Of a stretch of 64,000 nucleotides of DNA, positions 36,608-46,567 are shown piece after piece. Both the position numbers and the translations under genes were made by a program. Source of the stretch: Bacteroidota bacterium (GTDB lineage Bacteria; Bacteroidota; Bacteroidia; AKYH767-A; OLB10); NCBI GenBank assembly GCA_016717725.1, contig JADKFA010000005.1, positions 1 to 64,000 on the forward strand, given 5' to 3'. The first letter of the stretch is position 1, and each line of letters starts with the position of its first letter. The notes beneath the pieces were generated by a model. It saw nothing but the letters and a program-made list of their open reading frames with translations. It had not been told where the DNA came from and made no database searches.

Positions 36608-38458
36608 ATGAAGAAATATATATTCATTATCGTCCTTGCTGTTTTCTCATTAACGACTTATGCCCAGCAAGTATCCTCCTCTGTAATTCAGTATTTTCCA
36701 CTGAAGAAAGTGTATGATTTGAGTCCGGGAGTTGATCAATGGATGCCGATTTTGCAAAATCAGAAATTGCCTAAGCCACATCCTGGAACCGATGAGCAAA
36801 CGGTGCGCGAAGCCAAGAAAAGCATGGTCGATCTTTATTCGCATAAACGTGAACGTATTCCTTCCGCCAACCGATCAGCAACAGCTAATGCCCCTGTGCT
36901 TCTCAATAATTTTAATGGCAACGGGTTTAATTTATATGTCCCCAATGATAACGATGTAGCGGTTTCGAATGGCGGATTTGTTTCTAGTGTAAACAATACC
37001 ATGATTTTTGGTAAAGACATCGTGACGAATCAAGTGTATGCATCGGTAACGTTACATTCTTTAGTAGCCTCGATGGGGTTAACACAAGAGGAATTTGATC
37101 CGAAGGTATTGTATGATCCAGGTGCAGATCGATTTATTTTAGTAATGTTGAACGGGTTTAATGATACCACCAGCGCGATCATTCTTGGATTTTCACAAAC
37201 GAATAGCGCAGCAGGCTTATGGAATTTTTATGCTCTTCCAGGCGATGCCTTGAACACCAACCGCTGGACCGATTTTCCTATGATGACAGTGAGTAATGAA
37301 GAATTGTTTATCACAGTGAATTTATTGTACAATGATTCATCTTGGCAAACAGGATTTAATCAAACCATCATTTGGCAAATTGATAAAGAGTTAGGGTATC
37401 AGGGACAAACCTTAGCTACACAAATCCATGGAAATATTAATCATAACGGTGAGCCTATCCGAAACTTATGTCCCGTTAAAGGTGATATAGGAACGTATGG
37501 TCCCGGTGCATGGTTTTTGTCGAATCGAAATTTTAGTGCAGGCAATGATACCATCTTCTTAGTACATGTCACAGACACTATGGGAAGTGCAACACAGCAG
37601 GTGACCATACAGGCTTTGGTAAGTCCAGTACAATATCACATGCCTGTAGATGCAGATCAACCTAGTTCTATCGATAATTTAGGAGTGAATGATGCCCGAA
37701 TTATGGGCGCATTTCTGCATGATGACAAAATCCAATTCGTTTTAGCATCATTGGATACAGGTTCTGGTTATGATGGAATTTATCACGGTACGATTTCACA
37801 AGTTTCAACTTCTCCTGCCATTGCAGTAAGCATGTTTACGGTCCCCACTACCGATGTTGCCTATCCGAACATTGCGTATGCTGGCACTTCACTTACAGAT
37901 GACCGTGCAGTGTTTAGTTTTCTGTATTCATCTGCGACCCAATATCCCGGAACTGCAGCAGCCATGTGGGATGGTTCTTCATTTTCAACACACTCTGTAT
38001 TACGTCAAAATCCTTATGCATGTAATATGCTTATTGGAGATGAACGCTGGGGAGATTATACCGGCTGCCAAACAAGATATAATCAACCAGGATATGTTTG
38101 GATTAATGGTTCGTATACTGTATTTAACGGAACAACTCGCACTTGGATTGGAGAATTTACCGTTACGACAGCAGCTGGTGTTGATGATCCCATAGATCAA
38201 AATAATTCTGTGGTTTATCCAAATCCAAGCGTTGATTTTACTACGGTAAAGTTTAATAATCCGAAAGGCGGACGCATAACGGCACGCATATACGATAATG
38301 CTGGAAAATTGGTTCATCAACTCTTTTATGGATCAGTGATGTCGGGTGAAAATGAAATTAGCTTTAAGACAGATGCATTAGCGGCAGGTTTGTATGTTGT
38401 TATTATTGCAGATGAAAATGGGGCCGAAATCGCGAAAGAGAAGCTAGTAAAGCGATAG
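36608..38458 (+). CDS. Secreted T9SS-sorted protein of unknown function
   Basis: A 616-residue protein exported through Sec (MKKYIFIIVLAVFSLTTYAQ) and then the Type IX system. The last 80 or so residues form a Por sorting domain: NSVVYPNPS, ARIYDNAGKLVHQ, LAAGLYVVII and a final basic EKLVKR. The body (residues about 90-520) has a repeated beta pattern with PNDNDVAVSNGG and YDPGADRFILVML segments, reminiscent of surface beta-propeller proteins, but I recognise no catalytic motif. Confidence 0.88.
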   Translation: MKKYIFIIVLAVFSLTTYAQQVSSSVIQYFPLKKVYDLSPGVDQWMPILQNQKLPKPHPGTDEQTVREAKKSMVDLYSHKRERIPSANRSATANAPVLLNNFNGNGFNLYVPNDNDVAVSNGGFVSSVNNTMIFGKDIVTNQVYASVTLHSLVASMGLTQEEFDPKVLYDPGADRFILVMLNGFNDTTSAIILGFSQTNSAAGLWNFYALPGDALNTNRWTDFPMMTVSNEELFITVNLLYNDSSWQTGFNQTIIWQIDKELGYQGQTLATQIHGNINHNGEPIRNLCPVKGDIGTYGPGAWFLSNRNFSAGNDTIFLVHVTDTMGSATQQVTIQALVSPVQYHMPVDADQPSSIDNLGVNDARIMGAFLHDDKIQFVLASLDTGSGYDGIYHGTISQVSTSPAIAVSMFTVPTTDVAYPNIAYAGTSLTDDRAVFSFLYSSATQYPGTAAAMWDGSSFSTHSVLRQNPYACNMLIGDERWGDYTGCQTRYNQPGYVWINGSYTVFNGTTRTWIGEFTVTTAAGVDDPIDQNNSVVYPNPSVDFTTVKFNNPKGGRITARIYDNAGKLVHQLFYGSVMSGENEISFKTDALAAGLYVVIIADENGAEIAKEKLVKR

Positions 38459-38845
38459 TATTTAATTCTTGTAATGTTTTATTGAAAAGTAGAAATATAA
38501 AAAATATTCCATGAAATAAAATTTAAAATAGAACACGGATAACGCGGATAAACCATCCGTAGCTTAGCATTGGATGGTAAATATGATTTTCACAGATTTG
38601 CTAGTTGGATAATTAAAATTGACCTTGAGAAATAGAATTAAAAAATTGGCTGTTTTTCTCTATTTTTTCTCTAGTGTTCTCTAGTGTTCTCTAGCGTTCT
38701 CTAGTGTTAAAATGTAAGTTTTGTCTTGCTGAAGATACTTTTTATGTTGAAGGTTTAATTAGTTTAAAATCTAAAACTAATACCTATACACAGAATACTC
38801 AATCTAAATCGCGAAGCCTCACGACCAACATCCAACATCTAACAT
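38459..38845. repeat. Repeat-bearing gap: 10-bp CTAGTGTTCT array, TCGCGA hairpin
   Basis: These 387 bp hold no gene. CTAGTGTTCT is repeated with a 10-bp period at 38671-38707 (the third copy reads CTAGCG). A degraded TCGCGAAGCCTCACGA hairpin is at 38809-38824, and AACATCTAACATCTAAAAT words run from 38828 into the end of the DUF1801 gene. A CACGGATAACGCGGATAAA stretch at about 38534 resembles another common Bacteroidota intergenic word. Confidence 0.85.
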
Positions 38846-39211
38846 CTAAAATCTAACATCCTTCAGAATCTCCATTCTAAACTTTACAATTTTTGAAATT
38901 AAAGCCAGCGGCAGTTTTTCATCTAGTGGAAACTGCACCGATCCTTTTCCTTGTTTGTATTTTGATAATTCTTTGGAAAATTCTGCATGTCCGCTTGGTG
39001 TTGCATACAACCCAATATGATTTTTATATCCCGCAAAATAAACTACTGGTTTTCCATTGAATTTATAGGAAGGCATATTATAACTAATTCCTTCCGTTGC
39101 TTTGGGAGCTGCTTTTGTAATGGTATTTCTAATTTCTTTTAATAGCGTTTGTGTAGATTTAGGAAAATCAAGAAGGTACTCATCCACGTTCAAGTATTTC
39201 TTCGTTTTCAT
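38846..39211 (-). CDS. DUF1801 (YdhG-like) protein
   Basis: A 121-residue cytoplasmic protein. The pattern VDEYLLDFPKSTQTLLKEIR at the N-terminus, EGISYNMPSYKFNGKPVVYFAGYKNHIGLY in the middle (split motifs ISYNMPSYK and GYKNHIGLY) and a C-terminal SVQFPLDEKLPLALISKIV identify DUF1801. The family shares the fold of YdhG and is of unknown function, possibly iron-binding. The last codons overlap the ATCTAAC repeat string; the C-terminal residues KDVRF may derive from it. Confidence 0.88.
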   Translation of the reverse strand: MKTKKYLNVDEYLLDFPKSTQTLLKEIRNTITKAAPKATEGISYNMPSYKFNGKPVVYFAGYKNHIGLYATPSGHAEFSKELSKYKQGKGSVQFPLDEKLPLALISKIVKFRMEILKDVRF

Positions 39212-39435
39212 TGTTATTATTTTATTAATTGATGTAAACTCATCAATATGATAAAGTAAAAATAATAGGAATCACCCATCTTCCGAAATAAAATTAATTA
39301 ATTAGAGCTGCAAAGAATTGGAAGACGATTTTGCTTTTTTGGATACGTCCATCTGCCCAATCCCCGCAGAAAAGATGATAAACATTAAATTTTTGTAATA
39401 AAATCATGATTTTTAAGGCTTGACTAAAATATCGC

Positions 39436-39466
39436 TTGCTTTCACTTTTTTATTGCCTTATATTTG
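39436..39466 (+). promoter_or_regulatory. Promoter upstream of DUF349 gene (TTG, 20 bp, TATATTTG)
   Basis: TTG at 39436-39438 and a perfect TATATTTG -7 box at 39459-39466 are 20 bp apart. The start of transcription would be near 39473, about 105 nt before the ATG. Confidence 0.55.
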
Positions 39467-39471
39467 TCTTC

Positions 39472-39566
39472 GGCTCTCCAATAAATGGGAGCTTTTTTTT
39501 ACGGCAAGCATTATATAACTAACATAATTAAACAGTAAGGACCCCTTGGTTTGTCTGCGGACAAAC
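39472..39566 (+). promoter_or_regulatory. Leader with terminator-like hairpin and second hairpin
   Basis: Right after the promoter, GGCTCTCC (39472-39479) can pair with GGGAGC (39487-39492), followed by T8: a terminator-like structure in the 5' leader. A second hairpin, TTTGTC/GACAAA (about 39551-39566), lies just before the start codon. This arrangement could attenuate transcription, or the first hairpin could end a short upstream RNA. Confidence 0.45.
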
Positions 39567-39577
39567 AGATCTAACGT

Positions 39578-41611
39578 ATGAACATGGATAGCACTCCGGT
39601 GAATCCTGAAGAGCAAAAGCCTTCAGACACCTTGGCTGAGAATTCAGCCCCTCAAATTAATGAATCATCTGAAAGTCAGGAAGTATCAGATACTCCAATT
39701 CAGGATTCCAATGAAAACAATGAACCTGTTGAAGTGGTCATTGAAGCAGCTCCGGCAGTACAGGAAGCTCCAGTAGCCCATGATGAGGATCATCATGAAG
39801 AAGAGGTTCACATCATCGTGACGGATGAAAGTCATGAAGAATTAGAAGCAGAGCCTGCCGAAGATTTTGGCCAAATGTCGAAAGAGGATTTGGTGATTCG
39901 CATGGATGCTTTCAGCAAAGAAAATGATGTAAATGCGGTTAAGAATAGAGTGCAAGCTGCTCGTGATTCTTTTCAAGCCATTTTTAATCAAGAAAGAGAT
40001 ATTGCTTTTGCCGCTTTTATTGAGGCAGGCGGAATCAAAGAAGAGTTTGATTATAAAGATACATTAGAAGAAAAGTTTTTTGATGCTTACAAAATTTTTC
40101 AAAAGCGTCGCTCCGAATTTATTTTGGGTCAGGAGAAAATTCGATCTACAAATTTAAAAGTGAAGAATGAAATTCTTCTGCAGATGAAAAACATCTTGCA
40201 AACAGAAGAAGATATGTCGAAGGCATTTAATGAGTTTCATGAGTTGCAAGCGAAGTGGAGAGGGGTAGGACCAGTACCACCACAAAATGTGAATGATTTG
40301 TGGATGACCTACAAATTGTATTGCGATCGTTTTTATGAATTCATTCGATTGAATCGTGAGTTGCAAGACCTTGAGATGAAAAAAAATCTCGAGATGAAAA
40401 TGCATCTCTGCGAAAAAGCTGAAGAGTTATTGCTCGAGCCCTCTTTAAACAAAGCGATGCAGGATATGCAAACTTTGCAAATTAAATGGCGTGAAGTAGG
40501 TGCCGTTTCTCGAGAAAAAAGAACAGAAATTTGGGTTCGATTTAAAGCAGCTGTCGATAAAGTTTATGACAACAAACGAAGTTATATTGATTCGCAAAAG
40601 GAATTCTTCGAAAAGAATTTTGCAGATAAAAATGCGTTGATTACAAATGCTGAAGAGATCATCAAAGATAAATTCGCAAACCATCAACAGTGGCAAGCGG
40701 GATTAAAAAAGTTGTTGGAGCTTCAAACGGAATGGAGAAAAATTGGGCCTGCTGGTAAGGATCATAATGATTCCATTTGGAATAAATTTAAAGCTACTTG
40801 CGATCAGTTTTTCAAAAATAAAGATGAATTCTACAAGCAGAAAAAACAAGAGTACGCTGCTAACTTGCAACAAAAAACTGAACTGTGTATACAAGCAGAA
40901 AGTTTGAAAGAAAGCGATGCTTGGAAAAATACAGCGCAAGAATTAATCCGTCTTCAACAAGAATGGAAAAAAATTGGTCCTGCAGGGGATAAAAATGAAA
41001 AAATTTGGCATCGCTTTAAAGAGGCATGCGATGCTTTCTTCACGCGTAAAACTGCCCATTTCTCGGATCAAGATAATGCACAAGCAGGAAATCTGGAATT
41101 GAAAAATGCATTGATTGCAGAAGTTGAGAAATTAGAAGTGAATGCCGATCCTAATGAAGCTCTTGAGCAACTAAAGGCGTTCCAACGTAAATTCACTGAA
41201 ATTGGATTGGTACCCATGAAACAGAAGGACGATATTCAGCAACGTTTTAGAGCCGCCATTCAAGTGCATTTCGATGCTTTGAAATCGACACCTGAATATC
41301 GCCAATCATTCAAGCGAACAGATCGTCCTGAGCGAAGTGAGCGTGGAGATCGCCCAGAAAGAGCAGGCGGAAGAGGTGAAAAATCGTATCGACCAGCAGC
41401 GGAAAGTGGTGGAAATGAGGAACAAAGGAACTTAAATAGCAAGGTTTCAAAGCTCTCTGGGGAAGTGCAATTATGGGAAAATAACCTCGGATTCTTTGCC
41501 AACTCTAAAAATGCAAATGCTTTAAGAGAAGAATACGAAAGTAAGATTCAACAGGCGAAAGACGAGATTAATAAATTGAAAGTTAGACTGAATGAATTGA
41601 AAAATGCCTGA
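39578..41611 (+). CDS. DUF349 repeat protein
   Basis: A 677-residue, highly charged, helical protein of unknown role that is widely conserved in Bacteroidota. After an acidic, low-complexity N-terminus (about residues 1-110) come at least five DUF349 repeats of about 75 residues each, each with an LQ-x-W-(R/K)-x-(V/I)-G-P/A-V core (for example AKWRGVGPVPP, IKWREVGAVSR, TEWRKIGPAGK, QEWKKIGPAGD). An Arg/Glu-rich linker (about 570-615) and a C-terminal coiled coil follow. The family has been linked to nucleic acid or ribosome-related functions, but I cannot assign one. Confidence 0.88.
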   Translation: MNMDSTPVNPEEQKPSDTLAENSAPQINESSESQEVSDTPIQDSNENNEPVEVVIEAAPAVQEAPVAHDEDHHEEEVHIIVTDESHEELEAEPAEDFGQMSKEDLVIRMDAFSKENDVNAVKNRVQAARDSFQAIFNQERDIAFAAFIEAGGIKEEFDYKDTLEEKFFDAYKIFQKRRSEFILGQEKIRSTNLKVKNEILLQMKNILQTEEDMSKAFNEFHELQAKWRGVGPVPPQNVNDLWMTYKLYCDRFYEFIRLNRELQDLEMKKNLEMKMHLCEKAEELLLEPSLNKAMQDMQTLQIKWREVGAVSREKRTEIWVRFKAAVDKVYDNKRSYIDSQKEFFEKNFADKNALITNAEEIIKDKFANHQQWQAGLKKLLELQTEWRKIGPAGKDHNDSIWNKFKATCDQFFKNKDEFYKQKKQEYAANLQQKTELCIQAESLKESDAWKNTAQELIRLQQEWKKIGPAGDKNEKIWHRFKEACDAFFTRKTAHFSDQDNAQAGNLELKNALIAEVEKLEVNADPNEALEQLKAFQRKFTEIGLVPMKQKDDIQQRFRAAIQVHFDALKSTPEYRQSFKRTDRPERSERGDRPERAGGRGEKSYRPAAESGGNEEQRNLNSKVSKLSGEVQLWENNLGFFANSKNANALREEYESKIQQAKDEINKLKVRLNELKNA

Positions 41612-41647
41612 AAAACATCATAATATTGTAAAATAATGAAGATTATT

Positions 41648-41690
41648 AGCCCTTCTGGAAGAAAATTCCACGAAGGGCTTTTATTTTTTG
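41648..41690 (+). terminator. Intrinsic terminator after DUF349 gene
   Basis: AGCCCTTC (41648-41655) pairs with GAAGGGCT (41672-41679), with an inner TGGAA/TTCCA stem, and is followed by a T-rich tract. Confidence 0.9.
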
Positions 41691-41827
41691 GGATTTATTG
41701 CTTTCACCTTCAATTGATTTTGTATTTTCGCTCTCCTTATCTGAATTCTAGGGTTGATTCCCAATAGTGAATTTAGCGTTTGATTTTCGTAACTTAGTAA
41801 ACCAAAACAAAAATTAATCAAAACCGA

Positions 41828-43933
41828 ATGAAAAAAATTTTAGTAATTGTAGGCCTTGCCATCGCATCATGCTTTAGCAATGTTCAAGCACAAGAGAAAT
41901 GTTTAACTGAAATAATGTTTCAGGAAGCTGCCGCGAAAGACCCTTCTATATTAAAGAACAGACAAGATTTAGAAGATTGGACGCAAAATTATATTATGTC
42001 ACAATCGCAATCGCAATCAACAAATAGTACTACTCAAGTGAATCGAGTGATTCCTGTTGTAGTTCATGTGATTCATTATGGTGGTCCTGAAAATATTTCG
42101 AAGGCTCAGATTTTAGATCAGATTCGTGTATTGAATGAAGATTATAATTATTTAAATGCTGATTCTGTTAATACTCCAGCCGTTTTTAAACCTTTAGCAG
42201 GTGTTACTAATATCGAATTTAGAATGGCTCAATTAGATCCAAGTGGTAATTGTACTGATGGGATTAATCGTGTGTATTCGCCTTTAACTTACAATGCTCG
42301 TAATAACGTAAAAGCTTTGAGTTATTGGGCAAGTGATAAATATTTAAACATGTGGATTGTTAGCAGTATCGAAAATTCGAATGGTAGTCCCGGTCAAGTA
42401 ATCGGTTTTGCGCAATTTCCAGGTACGGGTCCTGCAGCAACTGATGGTGTAGTTATTAAGCATGACTTTATGGGTACTATAGGAACGGCTTCTACGAGTG
42501 ATGCAGGTCGTACCTCAACGCATGAAGTTGGGCATTGGTTAAACTTACGTCATATATGGGGTGATGCAACTTGCGGAAATGATCAGGTATCGGATACACC
42601 TACTCAATATGAGGCGAACCTTTCTATATGTCCTACTTGGCCGCATATTTCGAATTGTGCAGGGAGTGCTCCTAACGGTGATATGTATACGAACTATATG
42701 GATTATACCACCGGAGGTTGTCAGAATATGTTTTCTGCAGGTCAATCTACTCGTATGAATGCTGCCTTGTCATTTACACCGTTTGGTAGAGATAATTTAT
42801 GGTCTGCAGCCAATTTAACTTTTACAGGTACAGATGGAACTCCAGCTGTATTATGTTCTCCAGTTGCAGATTTTCCAGATCGTCCTAAGTTTGTTTGCGA
42901 AGGCGGCAGTGTTCAATTTTCTAATGCCTCTTGGGGTGGTGATGCAGCAAGTAGACTTTGGACTTTCCCAGGGGGAAATCCAGCAACCGACACTTCTGCT
43001 AATCCCACAGTTGTTTATTCCACTGCTGGTACGTATGATGTAATATTATCAGTAACTAATGCTGCAGGTACACATACAAAAACTGCAGTAGGAATGGTTA
43101 TCGTGAGCCCAACGGTTGTGTCTAATACAGTTTTTCCTATGTTTGAAGGTTTTGAATCAGGTGTATTTCCTTCTGCGAATGATTGGCACACGTATGATGC
43201 TAACGGAGGTACTTTTTGGGACGTAAATAATGCGGCGGCTGCAACAGGTCAATACTCCATTAATTTGTATACTTATCAAGGTGCTGATAAAGGACCAGAT
43301 GATTTTGTTACTAATGCTTTTGATTTATCCAATGTAACAGGAACATCAATGTCATTTAAATTGGCTTACGCTACAAAGAATACAACTAGTACAAATGACG
43401 ATAAATTAGTGGTTTATTATTCTACTAATTGTGGGCAAACATGGACGCCGAGATATAGCAAGTCTGGTACTTCGTTACAAACTACAGTAGCTTCAGTTCC
43501 AAGCGACTTTTTACCAAGTGCTAGTCAATGGAGAACAGAAACTATTAATTTGTCTTCTCCATCAATTTCTACTAAACCTAATGTTCGTTTCCGTTTCGAA
43601 TTCTCTTATGATACAGGAAATAATATTTATATTGATGATATTAACTTGTCTGGAATCGTTGGTGTGAATGAAGTGAATGCACAAAATTCAAATGTTGTGA
43701 TTTATCCAAATCCAAGTAAGTCGGTAACGTATGTTGATTTTAATGTAACGAATCCTAGTGATGTTATTATTGAAGTGTTTGATATTCAAGGAAGAATCGT
43801 AAGTTCATTCAAGGATTATTTTTCTGTGGGTGATCATCAGTTTACCATGAACTCGGATCTTGAAAAAGGAGTATACATGGTGCGTTTAACTTTTGGTGAT
43901 CATTCTGTGACCAAAAGAGTTGTTATAAATTAA
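41828..43933 (+). CDS. Secreted M43-family zinc metalloprotease with PKD and T9SS domain
   Basis: A 701-residue cytophagalysin-like protease. Signal peptide to about FSNVQAQ; a catalytic domain with the extended zinc motif STHEVGHWLNLRHIWG and the Met-turn NYMDYTTGG; then a PKD domain (residues about 355-430, LWTFPGGNPATDTS, YSTAGTYDVILSVTN). A jelly-roll-type binding domain (about 440-610, ending IYIDDINLSGI) and a T9SS C-terminal domain (VVIYPNPSKS, LEKGVYMVRLTF) follow. It is the first of two tandem paralogues. A GC-rich stem-loop follows the gene. Confidence 0.93.
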   Translation: MKKILVIVGLAIASCFSNVQAQEKCLTEIMFQEAAAKDPSILKNRQDLEDWTQNYIMSQSQSQSTNSTTQVNRVIPVVVHVIHYGGPENISKAQILDQIRVLNEDYNYLNADSVNTPAVFKPLAGVTNIEFRMAQLDPSGNCTDGINRVYSPLTYNARNNVKALSYWASDKYLNMWIVSSIENSNGSPGQVIGFAQFPGTGPAATDGVVIKHDFMGTIGTASTSDAGRTSTHEVGHWLNLRHIWGDATCGNDQVSDTPTQYEANLSICPTWPHISNCAGSAPNGDMYTNYMDYTTGGCQNMFSAGQSTRMNAALSFTPFGRDNLWSAANLTFTGTDGTPAVLCSPVADFPDRPKFVCEGGSVQFSNASWGGDAASRLWTFPGGNPATDTSANPTVVYSTAGTYDVILSVTNAAGTHTKTAVGMVIVSPTVVSNTVFPMFEGFESGVFPSANDWHTYDANGGTFWDVNNAAAATGQYSINLYTYQGADKGPDDFVTNAFDLSNVTGTSMSFKLAYATKNTTSTNDDKLVVYYSTNCGQTWTPRYSKSGTSLQTTVASVPSDFLPSASQWRTETINLSSPSISTKPNVRFRFEFSYDTGNNIYIDDINLSGIVGVNEVNAQNSNVVIYPNPSKSVTYVDFNVTNPSDVIIEVFDIQGRIVSSFKDYFSVGDHQFTMNSDLEKGVYMVRLTFGDHSVTKRVVIN

Positions 43934-43959
43934 TTAATAGTAAATTATTATAATTATGG

Positions 43960-43990
43960 TTGCGCTCGTAGAGGATTTCTACGGGCGCAA
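43960..43990 (+). terminator. Stem-loop after first M43 protease gene
   Basis: TTGCGC (43960-43965) pairs with GCGCAA (43985-43990), and CGTAGA with TCTACG inside it. There is no clear T tract, so it may stabilise the 3' end rather than terminate. Confidence 0.55.
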
Positions 43991-44048
43991 TTTATTAAAT
44001 GGGAATAAACTACTTGACTAAAGAAGTATTCTAAATTAAAAATAAAAA

Positions 44049-46143
44049 ATGATGAATAAAATTATTGCGACGATCATCTTACTAATTACTATTACTCAGT
44101 CTAGTTATAGTCAGCAAAACGATTATCGTACATGCGATACAGATGTAATGTGGCTAGAAGCACTTAAAAATGATCCTAGTGCCGCAGAAAGAAATGCGCA
44201 ACTGCGTGCATTTAGAAAATTGTTTATTGATTCACGTGCTGCTGAAAAGGGAATTTCAAGTACAGGTGTAATTTCGTATCGTATCCCAGTCGTTTTTCAT
44301 GTTATTCATCGTTATGGAACTGAGAACATCAACCAAAGCACAAATTTTGGATGGGGTGGAGTTGATGAATTTGAGTTTTCAAAAATTGAATAGCGACACT
44401 GGACAAGTGATCCCGCTTTTTCAACCCATTTTTGCGGATTGTGAAATTGAATTAGTGCTCGCTAATATCGATCCATTTGGGAATTGTACTGACGGGATTA
44501 CCAGAACCTATTCAACTCTTACTTCTTCTGCAGGTGATAATGTGAAAGCATTAATTGATTGGCCCTCGAATCAGTATTTCAATATTTGGGTAGTTCAAAA
44601 TATAGAAAGTGGTGCCGCTGGTTATGCTTACTATCCTGGAATTAGTCCAAACATTGATGGCGTAGTGATGCGCCACGATTATGTGGGTGGTATAGGAACC
44701 TCAAATGGATCTAATTATACAGAACGTTCTTTAACACATGAAGTAGGGCACTGGCTCGATCTTCCGCATACTTGGGGTTCAACAAATAGCCCAGGCTTAC
44801 CAAGTAATTGTACTTCTGACGATGGAATTGGCGATACTCCAAATACCATCGGCACAGCTAATTTTACTTGTAACACTGCTCAATCAACTTGCGGTGCCAT
44901 AGATAATGTTCAGAATTATATGGACTATGCTTCTTGTCATTATATGTTTACAGAAGGACAGAAGGCTGCTATGCATGCTGCTTTAAATTCTTCTGTTGGT
45001 GATAGAGATAATTTATCTACACTGAGCAACTGGTTAGCAACAGGAACAGAAATTGGCAGGACCATTCAAACATGTGTACCTACTGCCGATTTTAATAATC
45101 TTAAGCGAAGTGTGTGTGCTGGTTCTTCTTTGACCTTTAAGGATCTCTCGTGGAATGGCGAAGTTACTTCTCGCATATGGGCATTTCAAGGCGGAACACC
45201 TGCTACGGATACTTCGGCTAGCCCTACCGTTTTGTTTAGTACTCCAGGGATTTATAATGTAACGCTTACGGTTTCCAATGGGATCGGTACGGATATGCTT
45301 ACACGAACGAATATTGTTGAAGTTTTAGCAAATCCTGGAGTGAATAGCGTTCCTTATGCTGAAGGTTTTGAAACTATTGCTTTTCCTAGTGGAGGTTGGA
45401 AGGTAGAAAATCCTAACAATAATAATGCATGGACCCTTTCGTCAACAGCGGCAGCTACAGGCATTAAAGCACTTCGTTTATTAAATCATAGTGGCAATAT
45501 TTCAGGGAGCATCGATGAGGTGATTACTCCTTCATTTGATTTTTCCAATATTAGTGGAGCGCAACTTACATTTAAATATGCATTTGCTTCTAAAAATAGT
45601 TCAGATAGTTCTGAATTAAATATGTATTACTCCATTAACTGTGGTGCAACATGGACTAAACGTTTTGCAAAAACAGGAGCAAATTTGGTCACCGCTCCCA
45701 ATACTACAAATAGTTTTATTCCAACTGCTAATCAATGGACATCAGTAACTGTTAATTTAATTTCAGGTACAATCTCTGGTAAACCTAATGTTCAATTTAA
45801 GTTTCAATTTAAAAATATAAATGGAAATAATATTTATTTAGATGATATTAATATTTCTGGAATTGTTGGCTCACAAGAACTGTTGGCGTTACAGTACGAC
45901 TTCGAAGCTTTTCCGAATCCATCGAAGAGTAATGTTCAAGTGAAAATGAATTTGGAAAAGTCGCAAGAAGTGCAAATGGAATTGATGGATGTAACGGGAA
46001 GAGTAGTTTCTACTTCTTCTTTTGATGCATTGGCGGGTCCTTTTCAAACGGAAATTTCGAACCAGGGATTATCGGGTGTCTACTTTTTAAGAGTGAGTTT
46101 GGCTGAAGGACAATTCACAAAGCGTATTGTATTTATTCCATAA
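44049..46143 (+). CDS. Second M43-family metalloprotease, tandem paralogue (one-base frame break)
   Basis: A paralogue of the preceding gene with the same order: signal peptide (to SSYSQQ), pro-region, catalytic domain with LTHEVGHWLDLPHTWG and Met-turn NYMDYASCHYM, PKD domain (IWAFQGGTPATDTS), jelly-roll domain and T9SS tail (YDFEAFPNPSKS, LSGVYFLRVSL). The frame shifts near 44331-44332: the text reads ENIN then QSTNFG, whereas removing one A gives ENITKAQILDG, which matches ENISKAQILDQ in the paralogue. This looks like an inserted base, not a biological event, since everything downstream is intact. About 697 residues when repaired. Confidence 0.9.
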
Positions 46144-46156
46144 AAAAAATTGAAGC

Positions 46157-46567
46157 ATGGCAAAGTATAATTGGAAATCTACTTATGTAATGTATGCATC
46201 GCCAGAAGATGTGTTTGAAGCATTCACCGATCCTGGAATCATTGAGCTTTGGGGTGGAGGACTTTCGGTGGTAGAATCTACTGTTGGAGGAAAGTTTGAA
46301 TTGTTTGATGGATGGGTGAAAGGAGAAATGACACATTACATTCTCGATAAAGAACTCGGCTTTACTTGGAAACCTGCAGAATGGGATAAGCGAACAAAAC
46401 CATCTCAAGTACATATTCGTTTTATGCCACATCAAGCAGGAACCGATATCGTTTTAGAACATACCGATTTTCCATCGCAAGAAGAATGTGATAAACACGC
46501 CAACGGCTGGATCGATTTTGTACTGGATCCGATGAATGATTATTTCACGATGGATAAAGAAAAGTAA
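46157..46567 (+). CDS. SRPBCC/AHSA1-type domain protein
   Basis: A 136-residue cytoplasmic protein with the helix-grip fold of the Bet v 1/START superfamily, AHSA1 branch: KWxxxVxA-like NWKSTYVMYASPEDVFEAFTDP at the N-terminus, GGKFELFDGWVKGEMTHYI in the sheet, LGFTWKP and TDIVLEHTDFPSQEE. The C-terminal helix is ANGWIDFVLDPMNDYF. Such proteins bind small hydrophobic ligands or, less often, Hsp90-type partners. It follows the metalloprotease by 13 bp but shares no obvious function. Its stop codon abuts the inverted-repeat element at 46567. Confidence 0.88.
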   Translation: MAKYNWKSTYVMYASPEDVFEAFTDPGIIELWGGGLSVVESTVGGKFELFDGWVKGEMTHYILDKELGFTWKPAEWDKRTKPSQVHIRFMPHQAGTDIVLEHTDFPSQEECDKHANGWIDFVLDPMNDYFTMDKEK

